From Thalassospira sp. MCCC 1A03138 (GTDB lineage: Bacteria > Pseudomonadota > Alphaproteobacteria > Rhodospirillales > Thalassospiraceae): a stretch of 64,000 nt of DNA. This document shows, piece by piece, positions 1 to 9,563 of this stretch. The notes below the pieces were generated by a model. It saw only the letters and a list, made by a program, of their open reading frames with translations, made no database searches and was not told where the DNA came from. Location of the stretch: the NCBI RefSeq assembly GCF_002115785.1, contig NZ_JFJY01000003.1, positions 124,001 to 188,000 of the forward strand. The letters run 5' to 3'. Both the position numbers and the translations under genes were made by a program. Position 1 is the first letter of the stretch; each line of letters starts with the position of its first letter.

Positions 1-548
1 ATATCCCCCGTTATCCACTGGCTCTCACCAGAGCGCGTCGCGGATCGGGCATCAATGGTGGATGCCAGTTTTAATGTAATGATCGGCCGACCGGAAACAA
101 TGCGCGATAGGAACCCAGCATTGATGCGATGGGCTTCGTCGCCATAAAGCCCTGTTTCAACCTTGATGCCCGCATCACGCAACATTTTGTACCCTTTGCC
201 TGAAACACGACGATCAGGGTCTTCGAGGGCGCTGACGACACGCTTTACACCGGCTTCGATCAGTCCCAACGCACAAGGCGGCGATTTACCAAAATGACTA
301 CAGGGTTCAAGCGTTACATAGGCAGTAGAATTGCGTGCTTTATCGCCTGCCTCATCAAGTGCGACACGCTCTGCATGAGGCCTTCCACCCGGCTTGGTGA
401 AGCCGCGCCCGACAATCGTTCCCTGGAGTGAAACCAGGACACACCCGACGGACGGGTTGGGCCAGACATTTCCCAGACCGCGTTTTGACAGGCTTAGCGC
501 AACCCGCATGAAATGCCGGTCGTCATCTGAAAACGCGGTGGCTGCCAT
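1..548 (-). CDS. ribD: RibD, riboflavin deaminase/reductase (partial, C-terminus outside window)
   Basis: This is the N-terminal 182 residues of the bifunctional enzyme that deaminates diaminohydroxyphosphoribosylaminopyrimidine and then reduces the product, two early steps of riboflavin synthesis in the cytosol. The deaminase domain spans about residues 5-145. It shows the zinc and catalytic set H58-A59-E60, C83 and C92 (PCSHFGKSPPC). The reductase domain begins near residue 154 (PIITLKLAST) and runs off the window edge. The ATG overlaps the stop codon of nrdR as TAATG, so the two genes are translationally coupled. The order nrdR-ribD, with glyA upstream, is widespread in Alphaproteobacteria. 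Identity is clear; only the missing C-terminus is unseen. Confidence 0.96.
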   Translation of the reverse strand, partial: MAATAFSDDDRHFMRVALSLSKRGLGNVWPNPSVGCVLVSLQGTIVGRGFTKPGGRPHAERVALDEAGDKARNSTAYVTLEPCSHFGKSPPCALGLIEAGVKRVVSALEDPDRRVSGKGYKMLRDAGIKVETGLYGDEAHRINAGFLSRIVSGRPIITLKLASTIDARSATRSGESQWITGD

Positions 549-1021
549 TACTCTGTGTCCGCCTCTTCTTCCCCATCATGCATGTTTTCCACGAACTGTT
601 CAAAGTCGCGGGCTTCCCGGAAGTTTTTATAAACCGAAGCATAGCGGACATATGCAACCTGATCGAGTGCGATCAACGCACCCATAACCATTTCCCCGAT
701 CGTGTCGGTGGAAATGTCGCTTTCACCACTGCTTTCAAGACGGCGCTGAATGCCGTTTAACGCCTTTTCGACACGTTCGTCTTCAATCGGACGTTTGCGG
801 CAGGCAAGAAAGATTGATCGTGCCAGTTTGTCACGATCAAACAATTCGCGTTGTCCGTCCTTTTTCACCACCATCAATTCACGGAGCTGAACACGTTCAA
901 ACGTCGTGAAACGCGATCCACAGGCTGGGCAAAACCGGCGCCGGCGAATGGCGTGATGTTCCTCGGTCGGACGGGAGTCCTTGACCTGGGTGTCTGTATG
1001 GCCACAGAACGGGCAACGCAT
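548..1021 (-). CDS. nrdR: Transcriptional repressor NrdR
   Basis: NrdR represses ribonucleotide reductase operons in response to the ATP/dATP balance. The 157-residue protein has the expected zinc ribbon (C3, C6, C31, C34) followed by an ATP-cone domain at about residues 46-136. It starts with the near-invariant MRCPFCGH. The acidic tail, rich in Glu and Asp, is ordinary for the family. The ATG lies 24 bases after the glyA stop region on the minus strand, and the stop overlaps the ribD start. The gene therefore sits in a probable glyA-nrdR-ribD transcription unit. NrdR boxes, if present, would lie upstream of nrd genes, which are not in this window. Confidence 0.97.
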   Translation of the reverse strand: MRCPFCGHTDTQVKDSRPTEEHHAIRRRRFCPACGSRFTTFERVQLRELMVVKKDGQRELFDRDKLARSIFLACRKRPIEDERVEKALNGIQRRLESSGESDISTDTIGEMVMGALIALDQVAYVRYASVYKNFREARDFEQFVENMHDGEEEADTE

Positions 1022-1045
1022 TGTTTTTACTCGCTCCTGAAAGGA

Positions 1046-2320
1046 TCAGGCATAGATCGGGAAGCGTTTGCAAAGGTCTTCGACCTTGGTGCGAACAGCA
1101 TTCTCGACCTGGGCATTGCCATCAGGATTATCGACAAGCGCATCAAGCACATCGCCAATCAGTTCGCCGATCTGCCTGAATTCCTCGACACCAAAACCAC
1201 GCGTGGTGCCTGCCGGTGTCCCCAAACGAACGCCGGACGTGATGGTCGGTTTTTCGGTGTCGAACGGAATGCCGTTCTTGTTGCAGGTGATTCCTGCACG
1301 CTCAAGCGCAACTTCTGCATTGTTGCCTTTGAGGCCTTTCGGACGCAGGTCAACCAGCATCAGATGCGTATCGGTGCCTCCGGTCACGATATCGAAACCA
1401 CGCTTGACCAGAACTTCGGCCAATGCCTTGGCGTTATCGACGACCTGCTGCGCATATTCCTTGAATTCGGGACGCAAGGCTTCGCCAAAGGCAACAGCCT
1501 TGGCAGCGATAACATGCATCAATGGGCCGCCCTGCAAGCCAGGGAAGACTGCGGAATTGATCTTTTTACCGATTTCAACATTGTTCGACAGGATCATACC
1601 GCCACGCGGACCGCGAAGGGTTTTATGCGTCGTGGTTGTCACGACATCGGCATAGGTAAGCGGGCTCGGATGAACGCCACCGGCGACAAGACCTGCGAAA
1701 TGCGCCATATCAACCATCAACAACGCACCGACCTTGTCGGCGATTTCACGGAAGCGTTTGAAATCGATCTGGCGCGGAATGGCTGAACCACCTGCAATGA
1801 TCAGTGTCGGCTTGTGTTCCACAGCAAGAGCTTCGACCTGATCGTAATCAAGCGTCAGATCGTCTTCACGCACACCATACTGAATGGCATTAAACCATTT
1901 GCCAGAAAGTGCCGGGCGTGCTCCGTGGGTAAGATGCCCGCCTGCGTCAAGCGACATGCCAAGGATGGTATCACCGGGCTTGCAAAGGGCAAGCATTACC
2001 GCACCATTTGCCTGCGCGCCAGAATGCGGCTGCACGTTGACAAATTCACACCCAAACAGTTCTTTTGCACGATTTATCGCAAGTTCTTCTGCAACGTCGA
2101 CAAACTCGCAGCCACCATAATACCGGCGCGAAGGATAGCCCTCGGCGTATTTGTTGGTCAGAACCGTTCCCTGTGCCTCGATCACAGCCTTGGAAACAAT
2201 GTTTTCCGAAGCAATCATTTCGATCTGGTTCTGCTGGCGATCCAGTTCATCGGTGATCGATTTGAACAGTGCCGGATCTGCTTCTGACAAGCTGGTAGAG
2301 AAAAAGCCTTTGAATGACAT
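1046..2320 (-). CDS. glyA: Serine hydroxymethyltransferase
   Basis: This PLP enzyme interconverts serine and glycine while loading one-carbon units onto tetrahydrofolate in the cytosol. The 424-residue length matches the family. The PLP-binding lysine is K233 in the motif [14 protein letters not shown]. The substrate and folate-site segment [13 protein letters not shown] lies at about residues 58-70. The protein is complete from ATG to stop with no internal break. It heads the run glyA-nrdR-ribD and is preceded by rpiB on the same strand with an 84-base gap that could hold its own promoter. I looked for a glycine riboswitch in that gap and saw none. Confidence 0.97.
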   Translation of the reverse strand: MSFKGFFSTSLSEADPALFKSITDELDRQQNQIEMIASENIVSKAVIEAQGTVLTNKYAEGYPSRRYYGGCEFVDVAEELAINRAKELFGCEFVNVQPHSGAQANGAVMLALCKPGDTILGMSLDAGGHLTHGARPALSGKWFNAIQYGVREDDLTLDYDQVEALAVEHKPTLIIAGGSAIPRQIDFKRFREIADKVGALLMVDMAHFAGLVAGGVHPSPLTYADVVTTTTHKTLRGPRGGMILSNNVEIGKKINSAVFPGLQGGPLMHVIAAKAVAFGEALRPEFKEYAQQVVDNAKALAEVLVKRGFDIVTGGTDTHLMLVDLRPKGLKGNNAEVALERAGITCNKNGIPFDTEKPTITSGVRLGTPAGTTRGFGVEEFRQIGELIGDVLDALVDNPDGNAQVENAVRTKVEDLCKRFPIYA

Positions 2321-2404
2321 TATGGGGCCTCTCGATACAATGTGGCGGGGCCGAACGCAGCAAAGTTCGAAACCCGTACCGGGTTATTGCCAGGTGGCGA
2401 AAAA

Positions 2405-2851
2405 TCAGTGGGTAAGTGAAGAAAGTTTTTCAACACGCCGTTCGTGACGACCGCCTTCGAATTCAGTCATCATAAACGCGTTAACGCAATCAAGCGCCGT
2501 CGCATCACCCAAAAGGCGTGCGCCGAGGCACAGAACATTGGCGTTGTTATGCTGACGGCAAAGTTCGGCTGACAGGCGGTCATGTACTAAGGCAGCACGA
2601 ATTTGAGGATATCGGTTGGCAGCGATGCTCATACCGATCCCGGAACCACATACAAGAATACCGCGTTCAGCCTTGCCATCGATAATCGATTTGGCAACGG
2701 ATTTCGCATAGTCCGGGTAATCAACTGACGTAGAACCGTCGGTTCCAAGGTCGAGAACCTCCCAGCCATTTCCGGCAAGCGACTTGATGATTTGGGATTT
2801 AAGTTCAACACCACCGTGATCGGCAGCGATGGCAATGGTCTTGGCTGTCAT
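2405..2851 (-). CDS. rpiB: Ribose-5-phosphate isomerase B
   Basis: RpiB interconverts ribose 5-phosphate and ribulose 5-phosphate in the pentose phosphate pathway. The 148-residue form beginning MTAKTIAIAADHGG is chosen because family members start just before the D11-H12 motif and an AGGG-type ribosome site precedes this ATG. An upstream in-frame extension to 2923 has no family support. The catalytic cysteine C68 lies in CGSGIGMSIAANR (68-80). The RpiB/LacAB fold and the C-terminal RHERRV segment are intact. Adjacency of rpiB to glyA is common in Alphaproteobacteria. The neighbouring plus-strand regulator gene is divergent. Confidence 0.95.
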   Translation of the reverse strand: MTAKTIAIAADHGGVELKSQIIKSLAGNGWEVLDLGTDGSTSVDYPDYAKSVAKSIIDGKAERGILVCGSGIGMSIAANRYPQIRAALVHDRLSAELCRQHNNANVLCLGARLLGDATALDCVNAFMMTEFEGGRHERRVEKLSSLTH

Positions 2852-3311
2852 ATGCGAGCCCTTGGTAAATACGCCAAACAGTAATTTTGAGCGCCTTTTA
2901 GCACATAGCTTCGCAACTGCCAACGCACAGCGGCATATGTTGCCAAAGTTTTAAGTCAGCAACTTTTAAGCGTACAGAACGACACTTGACTACACTTAAA
3001 AAAGACATTCACACCCATTGCGTTAGAAAATCATCAACTAAAGAAAAATGACGGGAGTATACATTGATATAAACCCCACCATACGCTGTCGAACAAAATC
3101 GACGAAACAAAAGGTTTGGAATCTTTATCAATTAAACCGCATTACCGGTCATGCCTTTGCTGATTTTATTTATTTCTCATCTCGCATGGGTTTTCTTTGT
3201 TTTGAAAATTTAAGTAGAATCGATATATTGAATAACAGTCTTGTTTGACTATATTCGTAAAATAATGCAAAAAGCATTGCCTATTCATAATAGCGAAGGA
3301 AATATTTTAAG
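2852..3311. promoter_or_regulatory. Divergent intergenic region between rpiB and the mucR-like gene
   Basis: This 460-base stretch has no convincing gene. From about 2930 to 3310 it is clearly richer in A and T than its neighbours, with many T-A steps. That fits the kind of DNA that MucR/Ros proteins are known to bind, often at their own promoters, so autoregulation is plausible (inference). A short open frame at 3048-3248 has atypical composition and no recognisable motif. A ribosome-binding AAGGA lies 10 bases before the mucR-like ATG. Confidence 0.5.
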
Positions 3312-3731
3312 ATGACCGATGCTGAAAACAGCGTTCTGGACCGCGACGAACTGCTACAGATGACTGTTGATATCGTTTCTGCTTATGTCAGTAACAATGC
3401 AATTGCATCTGCACAGATTCCGGAATTGATTTCGACAATTTTCAATTCGCTTGACGTTCTGCGTGAAGACGAAACCATTGAAGAAGAAGAACCGCTGAAA
3501 CCGGCTGTTCCGATCCGCAAATCAATTGGCGATGATTACATCATCTGCCTTGAAGACGGCAAAAAGCTCAAAATGCTCAAACGCCACCTTCGGACAACAT
3601 ACAATTTGACCCCGGAAGAATACCGGGCAAAATGGGGCCTGCCGTCAGATTACCCGATGGTCGCGCCGAACTATGCAAAACAGCGCTCGCAGTTTGCCAA
3701 GAAAATCGGCTTGGGTCGCAAGGCGAAGTAA
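3312..3731 (+). CDS. MucR/Ros-family transcriptional regulator with degenerate zinc finger
   Basis: The 139-residue protein matches the MucR/Ros family. It has an N-terminal helical oligomerisation region at about residues 10-55, an acidic linker, and a DNA-binding domain at about 70-139 containing KRHLRTTYN, LTPEEYRAKWGLPSDYP and MVAPNYAKQRS. Known members act as global regulators and nucleoid-structuring proteins of exopolysaccharide, motility and cell-cycle genes. The Ros zinc ligands are two Cys and two His. Here C79 and H92 remain, but the second cysteine position is D82 and the last histidine region reads TTY, so zinc binding is doubtful. Zinc-less homologues are known. It is a single-gene unit followed by its own terminator. 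Confidence 0.9.
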   Translation: MTDAENSVLDRDELLQMTVDIVSAYVSNNAIASAQIPELISTIFNSLDVLREDETIEEEEPLKPAVPIRKSIGDDYIICLEDGKKLKMLKRHLRTTYNLTPEEYRAKWGLPSDYPMVAPNYAKQRSQFAKKIGLGRKAK

Positions 3732-3754
3732 TCGCCAGCTCTTTGACCTAAAAG

Positions 3755-3794
3755 AAAAAGCGTTTTCAGCAATTTCTGAAGGCGCTTTTCTTTT
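3755..3794 (+). terminator. Intrinsic terminator after the mucR-like gene
   Basis: An imperfect inverted repeat with arms AAAAGCG...TTCAG and CTGAA...CGCTTTT is followed by a T-rich run, 24 bases downstream of the stop codon on the plus strand. Confidence 0.75.
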
Positions 3795-3811
3795 ATGTGA
3801 TCGGCAACAAA

Positions 3812-3837
3812 AAAGCCCGGCATTGCTGCCGGGCTTT
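3812..3837 (-). terminator. Terminator downstream of livK
   Basis: The perfect stem AAAGCCCGG/CCGGGCTTT has a short loop and, read on the minus strand, is followed by a run of T. It lies 20 bases beyond the livK stop and may also back up plus-strand termination. Confidence 0.85.
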
Positions 3838-3857
3838 CTGCTGATCAGAATATCTGG

Positions 3858-4964
3858 TTAGTTGGCGTAATCGTAGCCGCCGTCTTTCCATTCATAGAAG
3901 ACGTAACCCGGTGCTGCGACGTCACCCTTGGCATCGAACGCAATCGAACCAAGAACGGTGTCGAATGTATCACCGCTATGCAGTGCTTCGATAACAGCTT
4001 CAGAGTCGGTGGTACCGGCTTTTTCAACTGCCTGTGCCCAAGCCTGAACCGCACCGTAGGTGTAAAGGGTGTAACCTTCCGGCTTGTAGCCCTGGCCTTC
4101 GAAGTATTTTACGAGTTCAGCGTTGCGCGGGTCTTTTTCAAGCGCCGGACCGGCGGTGAAAAGTGTTCCTGCACCGGCATCACCCGTGATCGACCAGTAT
4201 TCGAGCGAGTTGAGCGCATCACCCGAAATCGCAACGGTCTCAAGACCCTGGCTGCGCATCTGACGAACGATCAGGCCCAGCTCGGTGTGGTAACCGCCAT
4301 AATAAAGGACGTCAACGCCTTCGGATTTCAGTTTGGTTACCAGAGCCGAGTAATCTTTCTCGCCCGGGGTGATGGCTTCGTACATGACTTCCTCAACGCC
4401 AGCAGCGTTCAGGTTTTTCTTGGTCTCGTCTGCAAGACCTTTGGAATAAGCCTGTTTGTCATGAACGATGGCGATTTTCTTGTCGCCATAGTTTTCAGCA
4501 AGATATTTGCCGGCAACTTCGCCCTGCTGGTCATCACGACCGCAAACACGGAAAACGTTATCCATGTCACGTTCGGTCAACTGCGGGTTGGTCGAAGCCG
4601 GGGAAATCTGCACGATGCCCTCTTCGAAGTAAACTTCCGAAGCCGGGATCGAGGAACCAGAGCAGAAGTGACCAGCGACAAGAGCAACGCCCTTGCTAAC
4701 GAGCTGGTTTGCAACAGCAACAGCCTGTTTCGGATCGCAAGCGTCATCGCCGATTTCGAGAACGACTTTTTCGCCGTTAACGCCACCGGCAGCATTGAGG
4801 TCTGCAACCGCTTTCTGGGCGCCCTGGGTCATCTGTTCGCCAAAGGCGGCGTACGGGCCGGTCATCGGACCAACGGTCGCGATAACGATGTCTGCTTTTG
4901 CTGCACCCATCGAGAGGACAAGCGCGGAAGCAGTTGCCAGAAGGCCGAGCTTGGTTTTCGACAT
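3858..4964 (-). CDS. livK: Branched-chain amino-acid ABC transporter, periplasmic binding protein
   Basis: This is the periplasmic Leu/Ile/Val-type receptor (type I periplasmic-binding fold) of an ABC importer. The start at 4964 gives a 368-residue precursor with a classical signal peptide: basic n-region MSKTK, hydrophobic core LLATASALVLSMG, and cleavage probably after AKA at residue 23. A GGGAGA site precedes this ATG, while the open frame upstream to 5165 has no family support. The mature part shows TVGPMTGPYAAFGEQM, GDDACDPKQAVAVANQLV and GHFCSGSSIPAS, all typical of LivJ/LivK. It is the last gene of the livH-M-G-F series and is separated from it by two hairpins, which may give it separate, higher expression. 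Confidence 0.93.
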   Translation of the reverse strand: MSKTKLGLLATASALVLSMGAAKADIVIATVGPMTGPYAAFGEQMTQGAQKAVADLNAAGGVNGEKVVLEIGDDACDPKQAVAVANQLVSKGVALVAGHFCSGSSIPASEVYFEEGIVQISPASTNPQLTERDMDNVFRVCGRDDQQGEVAGKYLAENYGDKKIAIVHDKQAYSKGLADETKKNLNAAGVEEVMYEAITPGEKDYSALVTKLKSEGVDVLYYGGYHTELGLIVRQMRSQGLETVAISGDALNSLEYWSITGDAGAGTLFTAGPALEKDPRNAELVKYFEGQGYKPEGYTLYTYGAVQAWAQAVEKAGTTDSEAVIEALHSGDTFDTVLGSIAFDAKGDVAAPGYVFYEWKDGGYDYAN

Positions 4965-5116
4965 AAGAGAAGTCTCCCTGTTCCAAAGGTTGATTCCGTC
5001 ACCATGACAGAACCATCTTTTTCGGACCCTAAACCGGCTCGTTTTTTTTTCGATTACCGGTTTTGGCTCCCTGTACTCTAACACCCCAGAATTGGTGTGC
5101 AATAGTACTAAACGTT

Positions 5117-5166
5117 GCATTGCCAACAATTTAGCAATGCGGTGGCGACGGCCAACCGTCACCACC
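5117..5166 (-). other. Two consecutive intercistronic hairpins before livK
   Basis: Just after the stop of the small membrane-protein gene (minus-strand sense) lies an 11-base stem GGTGGTGACGG/CCGTCGCCACC with one wobble pair (5141-5166). A second stem GCATTGC/GCAATGC follows (5117-5140). Neither is followed by a strong T-run, so they look more like RNA-processing or stability elements, or a partial terminator, than a full terminator. Confidence 0.5.
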
Positions 5167-5173
5167 GAAAAGA

Positions 5174-5527
5174 TCAGACGTCCGCCCCTTCACGTGCACG
5201 GTAGCCGAATGGTCCGACACGTTCATAAAGCCACGGATATTGCGACAGCATCTTGTTAACCCGCGTCACACGGAAGGCTGCCGCCATAATCACAAACAGG
5301 ATAACCGTATCGAAAATATATCCCGTAAGCGAAAGAAGCTCACCCTCGAACAGCGCAAACGTCATGAAACGGTCCGTCGCCCCCAGCAACAAGGCATACG
5401 GATAAAGCTGGTAGAAAGGCCGCCATGTATTGGCGATCGCCTGCCCTGTCATAAATGCACAGAACCCCATCAGGATGACGGTAATTCCGATTGTGACACC
5501 AATGCTGGTACCTGTAATCGCTTCCAT
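5174..5527 (-). CDS. Small membrane protein of the liv operon (resembles DUF6867)
   Basis: The gene encodes a 117-residue protein starting MEAITGTSIG. An AGGAGG site overlaps the livF stop codon and fixes this ATG over the longer frame reaching 5566. Three hydrophobic stretches at about residues 7-30, 42-60 and 64-86 predict an inner-membrane protein. The C-terminal PWLYERVGPFGYRARE is hydrophilic. Small proteins of this type are, as far as I recall, commonly placed beside alphaproteobacterial Liv ABC genes under the name DUF6867; no biochemical role is known to me. Its position between livF and livK suggests an accessory role in branched-chain amino-acid uptake (inference). Confidence 0.8.
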   Translation of the reverse strand: MEAITGTSIGVTIGITVILMGFCAFMTGQAIANTWRPFYQLYPYALLLGATDRFMTFALFEGELLSLTGYIFDTVILFVIMAAAFRVTRVNKMLSQYPWLYERVGPFGYRAREGADV

Positions 5528-5537
5528 ATCCGTCCTC

Positions 5538-6254
5538 CTAGTGGCCACCCTCGAGATATGCTGCACGAACTTCCGGATTTGCCAGAAGTTCAGCCCCCGT
5601 ACCTGAGAGAGTAATATTGCCGTTGACCATCACATAACCGCGATGGGCAAGCTTGAGTGCGTGGAACGCGTTCTGCTCGACCAGGAAGACCGTGACCTTC
5701 TTCTCGCGGTTGATCTTCTTGATCGTCTCGAAAATCTGCTTGACGACAAGTGGCGCAATCCCGAGAGAAGGCTCATCAAGCAACAACAAACGGGGACGCC
5801 CCATAAGGGCTCGACCGATTGCCAGCATCTGCTGCTCGCCCCCGGACATTGTTCCCGCTCGCTGGTTGATGCGTTCTTTCAGGCGCGGGAACAGATCAAA
5901 CACCATCTCCAGATCCTCTTCGAAATATTTCGGATCCTGGGTGCTTGCCCCCATCTGCAGGTTTTCATAGACAGACATGCGCGGGAAAATCCTACGCCCT
6001 TCAGGGGATTGCTGAATACCAAGACGACAAATCTCATGCGTTGGCAAGCGACTGATATCCTGACCTTCAAACAGAATGCGCCCTTTTGACGCCTGCGGTG
6101 ATCCGCAGCATGTCATCAGCAAGGTCGTCTTGCCGGCACCATTGGCCCCGATCAAGGTGACAATCTCGCCCTCGTTGACTTCCATATCAATGCCCTTGAG
6201 GGCTTCGATATTGCCATAGAAGGTGTGAACACCTTCAATCTTCAGCATGGACAT
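5538..6254 (-). CDS. livF: Branched-chain amino-acid ABC transporter ATPase LivF
   Basis: One of the two cytoplasmic ATPases of the importer. The 238-residue protein has Walker A GANGAGKT at residues 36-43, ABC signature MSGGE at 136-140, and Walker B LLLLDEP at 156-162. The specific LivF flavour shows in QQSPEGRRIFPRMSVYENL. It lies 17 bases after livG, and its stop codon overlaps the ribosome site of the following small membrane-protein gene. ATP hydrolysis by the LivF/LivG pair drives import through LivH/LivM. Confidence 0.95.
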   Translation of the reverse strand: MSMLKIEGVHTFYGNIEALKGIDMEVNEGEIVTLIGANGAGKTTLLMTCCGSPQASKGRILFEGQDISRLPTHEICRLGIQQSPEGRRIFPRMSVYENLQMGASTQDPKYFEEDLEMVFDLFPRLKERINQRAGTMSGGEQQMLAIGRALMGRPRLLLLDEPSLGIAPLVVKQIFETIKKINREKKVTVFLVEQNAFHALKLAHRGYVMVNGNITLSGTGAELLANPEVRAAYLEGGH

Positions 6255-6271
6255 ATCGATCTGCTCCCTCG

Positions 6272-7123
6272 CTACGCATTCGGATCTAGATGAAGGTCGG
6301 CGGCGACTTCCGGCGGCAGTTCATCGTCTTCATCCTCACCGAGGTAAGCACGAATAACAGCCGGATCATTCTTGACGGCTTCCGGATTGCCATCAGCAAT
6401 CTTCTTTCCGTAATCAAGGACGATCACATGATCGGAAATCTTCATGACGACGCTCATATCATGTTCGATCAACAGAAGGCCAATTCCTTGATCATCGCGG
6501 ATGCTCTGTAACAGAACGTTAAGCTCAGCGGACTCACGAGGGTTAAGGCCTGCTGCCGGCTCGTCGAGACACAGCAAGGAAGGATTGACGCACATTGCAC
6601 GCGCAATCTCGAGGCGACGCTGGGAGCCATAAGGCAGGTTCCCGGCATTCCAGTCAGCCTGTTCATACAGACCAACCTTGTTAAGCCAGAACTTGGCGGT
6701 TTCAAGCGCTTCTTTCTCGGCACTGGTATAGCGACCAAGATTGAAAAGCCCTGCCAGCGAAAAGGCGGACGCCTCCATAAGCTGGTTATGCTGGGCGACA
6801 ACCAGGTTTTCCAGAACGGTCATGCCCGTGAACAGGCGGATATTCTGGAAAGTACGTGCCACACCGTTGTTGCGTGGAATACGGAAACCTTCCATACGCT
6901 CCAGCAAACGCGGTCCGTCATTGGCATAAAGCGTCAGACGTCCCTCGGTCGGCACATAGAACCCGGTAAGACAGTTGAAGACTGTGGTCTTCCCTGCCCC
7001 GTTCGGGCCGATAATTGCCGTGATCTCACGCTTTCTTGCGGTGAACGAAAGATTATCAATCGCGACCAGACCGCCAAAGCGCATGGTCAGATGTTCGACT
7101 TCAAGCTGTACGTTGTCGGTCAT
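6272..7123 (-). CDS. livG: Branched-chain amino-acid ABC transporter ATPase LivG
   Basis: The second ATPase of the Liv importer, 283 residues. Walker A is GPNGAGKT at residues 39-46. The signature position reads [13 protein letters not shown], which is normal for LivG. Walker B is [11 protein letters not shown], followed by the LivG-typical [12 protein letters not shown]. The segment [10 protein letters not shown] corresponds to the Q-loop. Its ATG overlaps the livM stop as ATGA, so it is translationally coupled. The C-terminal tail is acidic ([11 protein letters not shown]), which is a little longer than in E. coli LivG. Confidence 0.95.
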   Translation of the reverse strand: MTDNVQLEVEHLTMRFGGLVAIDNLSFTARKREITAIIGPNGAGKTTVFNCLTGFYVPTEGRLTLYANDGPRLLERMEGFRIPRNNGVARTFQNIRLFTGMTVLENLVVAQHNQLMEASAFSLAGLFNLGRYTSAEKEALETAKFWLNKVGLYEQADWNAGNLPYGSQRRLEIARAMCVNPSLLCLDEPAAGLNPRESAELNVLLQSIRDDQGIGLLLIEHDMSVVMKISDHVIVLDYGKKIADGNPEAVKNDPAVIRAYLGEDEDDELPPEVAADLHLDPNA

Positions 7124-8640
7124 TTGACTTCTCCGGCAACTTTTTCTTTCTTGCTCATATTCAGCAGAATGGTCGGGTCACGGAAAGACAGAAGACCGCG
7201 CGGACGCCACAACATGATGGCAACCATACCAGCCCCGAAAATCAGCATGCGATATTCGGCCAGTTCGCGGAACATTTCCGGGAAACCGATCATGACAATC
7301 GCGGCAAGAACCACCCCGATCTGACTGCCCATACCACCCAGAACAACGATGGCCAGGATCACGGCAGATTCAAGGAAGGTAAAGCTTTCCGGGCTGATGA
7401 AGCCCTGACGTGTCGCAAAGAACGCGCCAGCAAAACCACCGAACATTGCACCAATCGCAAATGCCGAAAGTTTGGTATTCGTCGGGTTGATCCCCAGCGA
7501 GCGGCAGGCGATTTCGTCTTCGCGCAACGCTTCCCATGCACGACCAATCGGCAGTTTGCGAAGGCGCACGGTAACAAATGCGGTTACCAGTGCCAGCACA
7601 AGGATCAGGTAATACAGGAAGATCAGGCGATGCATCGTCGAATAGTCCAGACCGAACAATTCGTTGAATCCCATAACCCCTTCAGGCAAGCGTCGATCAA
7701 ACTCGGCAAAGCCAAAGAAGCTGGGCCGGGCAATCGACGAAATGCCGTCTGGTCCACGGGTCAGATCATACCAGTTGATCAGGACAACTCGGATGATTTC
7801 ACCAAAGCCAAGCGTCACAATCGCCAGATAATCGCCACGCAGTCGCAATACCGGGAAACCAAGCACAATACCGAAACTTGCGGCAAAAATACCGGCCAGT
7901 GGCAGGCACAGCCAGAAGCTCAGATCGAAATGCTGGGACAACAGTGCATAGGAATAGGCGCCGACCGCATAAAATGCGACGTAACCCAGATCAAGCAAAC
8001 CGGCCAGACCGACCACGATATTCAGCCCCCAACCCAGCATGATGTAGATCATGACCAGTGTCGCGAGGTCGATAGCGGAGCGGTTTTCTCCAAACAGGAA
8101 CGGGAAGATAATGAAGAATACAATCCCCAATGCCCCGATCTTCTTGGTGTTGGTCCGATATGCCAGCTGGATTTTTGACGAAAGCCTGGAGCCGCTTTCT
8201 TCCTCTTCGGCACCTGGTTTTTTCATGCTGAAATAGGCAATCGCAAAAACGATCGTGACGAAGGCAACAGCCACAATCACGCTCGTTGCACTGCCAAACG
8301 CCATATCAAGGAAGACTGGCGAAGCCCAGCGATCATCCATGTCGCGGAAGCGGACGAACATCTCGAATACCGCTACTGCGGCAGCGGTAATCAGCAAAGC
8401 CTGTCCCACACGCGAAATGTGTTCGCGGCGAAGGATCAATGCCAATCGGCCAATGATTGTCGAGATGATGGCGGTAACCACCAGATCCCAACGAACAGCC
8501 AGTTCAAGCCCGGTCGGACGGTCAACCGTCTCGACACCAAGGATCATGACTGACATCAACAGTGCAATAACAGCAAAGAACGCGAGTTCCTTGACAATTT
8601 CTGCACCGGAAATTCGTGAAGAAGTGATAAGAGCGGACAT
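7120..8640 (-). CDS. livM: Branched-chain amino-acid ABC transporter permease LivM
   Basis: An inner-membrane permease subunit of 506 residues. An N-terminal extension of roughly 180 residues carries several membrane segments and a charged loop ([10 protein letters not shown]). The conserved LivM core begins near the segment [17 protein letters not shown] and includes [19 protein letters not shown] and the EAA-like loop [19 protein letters not shown]. Extended LivM forms with an extra N-terminal domain are known (E. coli LivM also has one). The start codon overlaps the livH stop (TGATG) and the stop overlaps livG (ATGA), so the order livH-M-G is tightly coupled. Confidence 0.94.
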   Translation of the reverse strand: MSALITSSRISGAEIVKELAFFAVIALLMSVMILGVETVDRPTGLELAVRWDLVVTAIISTIIGRLALILRREHISRVGQALLITAAAVAVFEMFVRFRDMDDRWASPVFLDMAFGSATSVIVAVAFVTIVFAIAYFSMKKPGAEEEESGSRLSSKIQLAYRTNTKKIGALGIVFFIIFPFLFGENRSAIDLATLVMIYIMLGWGLNIVVGLAGLLDLGYVAFYAVGAYSYALLSQHFDLSFWLCLPLAGIFAASFGIVLGFPVLRLRGDYLAIVTLGFGEIIRVVLINWYDLTRGPDGISSIARPSFFGFAEFDRRLPEGVMGFNELFGLDYSTMHRLIFLYYLILVLALVTAFVTVRLRKLPIGRAWEALREDEIACRSLGINPTNTKLSAFAIGAMFGGFAGAFFATRQGFISPESFTFLESAVILAIVVLGGMGSQIGVVLAAIVMIGFPEMFRELAEYRMLIFGAGMVAIMLWRPRGLLSFRDPTILLNMSKKEKVAGEVK

Positions 8641-9563
8641 CAGACTTTCTCGACCTCCGGCTTACCAAGCAGACCCCACGGGCGGAAAATCAGCACGAGA
8701 ACCAGAATGCCGAATGTCGCAACATCCTTGTATTCGATCGTGAGATATCCCGACCAGAATGCTTCGATCAGACCAATCAGAAGACCGCCAAGCATCGCGC
8801 CCGGAAGCGATCCAATCCCGCCCAGAACAGCAGCAGTAAACGCTTTAACACCGGCAAGGAAGCCGATATAGAAGTCGATCACACCGTAATAGAGGGTCAC
8901 CATCATCCCGGCTACTGCGGCAAGAGCAGCACCCATGACAAAGGTCGTGGAGATGGTGCGGTCAACGTTAACGCCAAGCAGGCCAGCCATGGTGCGGTCC
9001 TGCTCACAGGCGCGCTGAGCACGACCAAGCGAGGTTTTCGCAATCAGTGTCGAAAACACAGCCATCAGAACAAACGTCAAAAGGATAATGACGATCTGCA
9101 TGTAGCTGAGCTGAACATTGAAGTTCGGGCTTTCCATCAAGGTGATGCCGCCCTCGATCAATGGCTGCATCGGTTTCACGCGCGCGCCCTGCGAAATCTG
9201 AACAAAGTTCTGCAGGAAGATCGACATGCCGATGGCCGAAATCAGCGCTGCGAGCCGGAATGACCCGCGCAGCGGCCTGTATGCAATCCGTTCAACGCCC
9301 CACCCGTAGATCGAAGTGAGCACCATTGACACGAACAGCATCAAAAGAAGTGTAAGCGGAAGGATACCGCTAATCCCTGCTGCCTGACAGATCAGGAAGG
9401 TGATCAGGGAATGAAACGCGCCCAGCATATAGATTTCGCCGTGCGCAAAGTTGATCATACCGATGATGCCGTAAACCATCGTGTAGCCGATGGCGATCAA
9501 ACCGTAGATGGCTCCCAGCGTCAGACCGTTGATCAATTGTTGTAAAAAATAAGCCCAATCCAT
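8640..9563 (-). CDS. livH: Branched-chain amino-acid ABC transporter permease LivH
   Basis: The first gene of the liv operon encodes a 307-residue inner-membrane permease. Diagnostic segments are [23 protein letters not shown] near the N-terminus, [14 protein letters not shown], and the cytoplasmic coupling loop [22 protein letters not shown]. Hydrophobic stretches are consistent with eight or so transmembrane helices. The protein pairs with LivM to form the channel. The promoter should lie in the roughly 350-base gap upstream, which contains a 12-base palindrome. Confidence 0.95.
   Translation of the reverse strand: MDWAYFLQQLINGLTLGAIYGLIAIGYTMVYGIIGMINFAHGEIYMLGAFHSLITFLICQAAGISGILPLTLLLMLFVSMVLTSIYGWGVERIAYRPLRGSFRLAALISAIGMSIFLQNFVQISQGARVKPMQPLIEGGITLMESPNFNVQLSYMQIVIILLTFVLMAVFSTLIAKTSLGRAQRACEQDRTMAGLLGVNVDRTISTTFVMGAALAAVAGMMVTLYYGVIDFYIGFLAGVKAFTAAVLGGIGSLPGAMLGGLLIGLIEAFWSGYLTIEYKDVATFGILVLVLIFRPWGLLGKPEVEKV

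Noticed and set aside
851-1786. 311-residue frame antisense to nrdR and glyA
   Set aside because: Shadow of two firmly identified genes.
3048-3248. 66-residue open frame upstream of the mucR-like gene
   Set aside because: AT-rich promoter DNA, no ribosome site, no domain, odd composition; more likely regulatory sequence.
4965-5165. N-terminal extension of livK by 67 residues
   Set aside because: The signal peptide and ribosome site begin at 4964; the extension covers the intercistronic hairpin.
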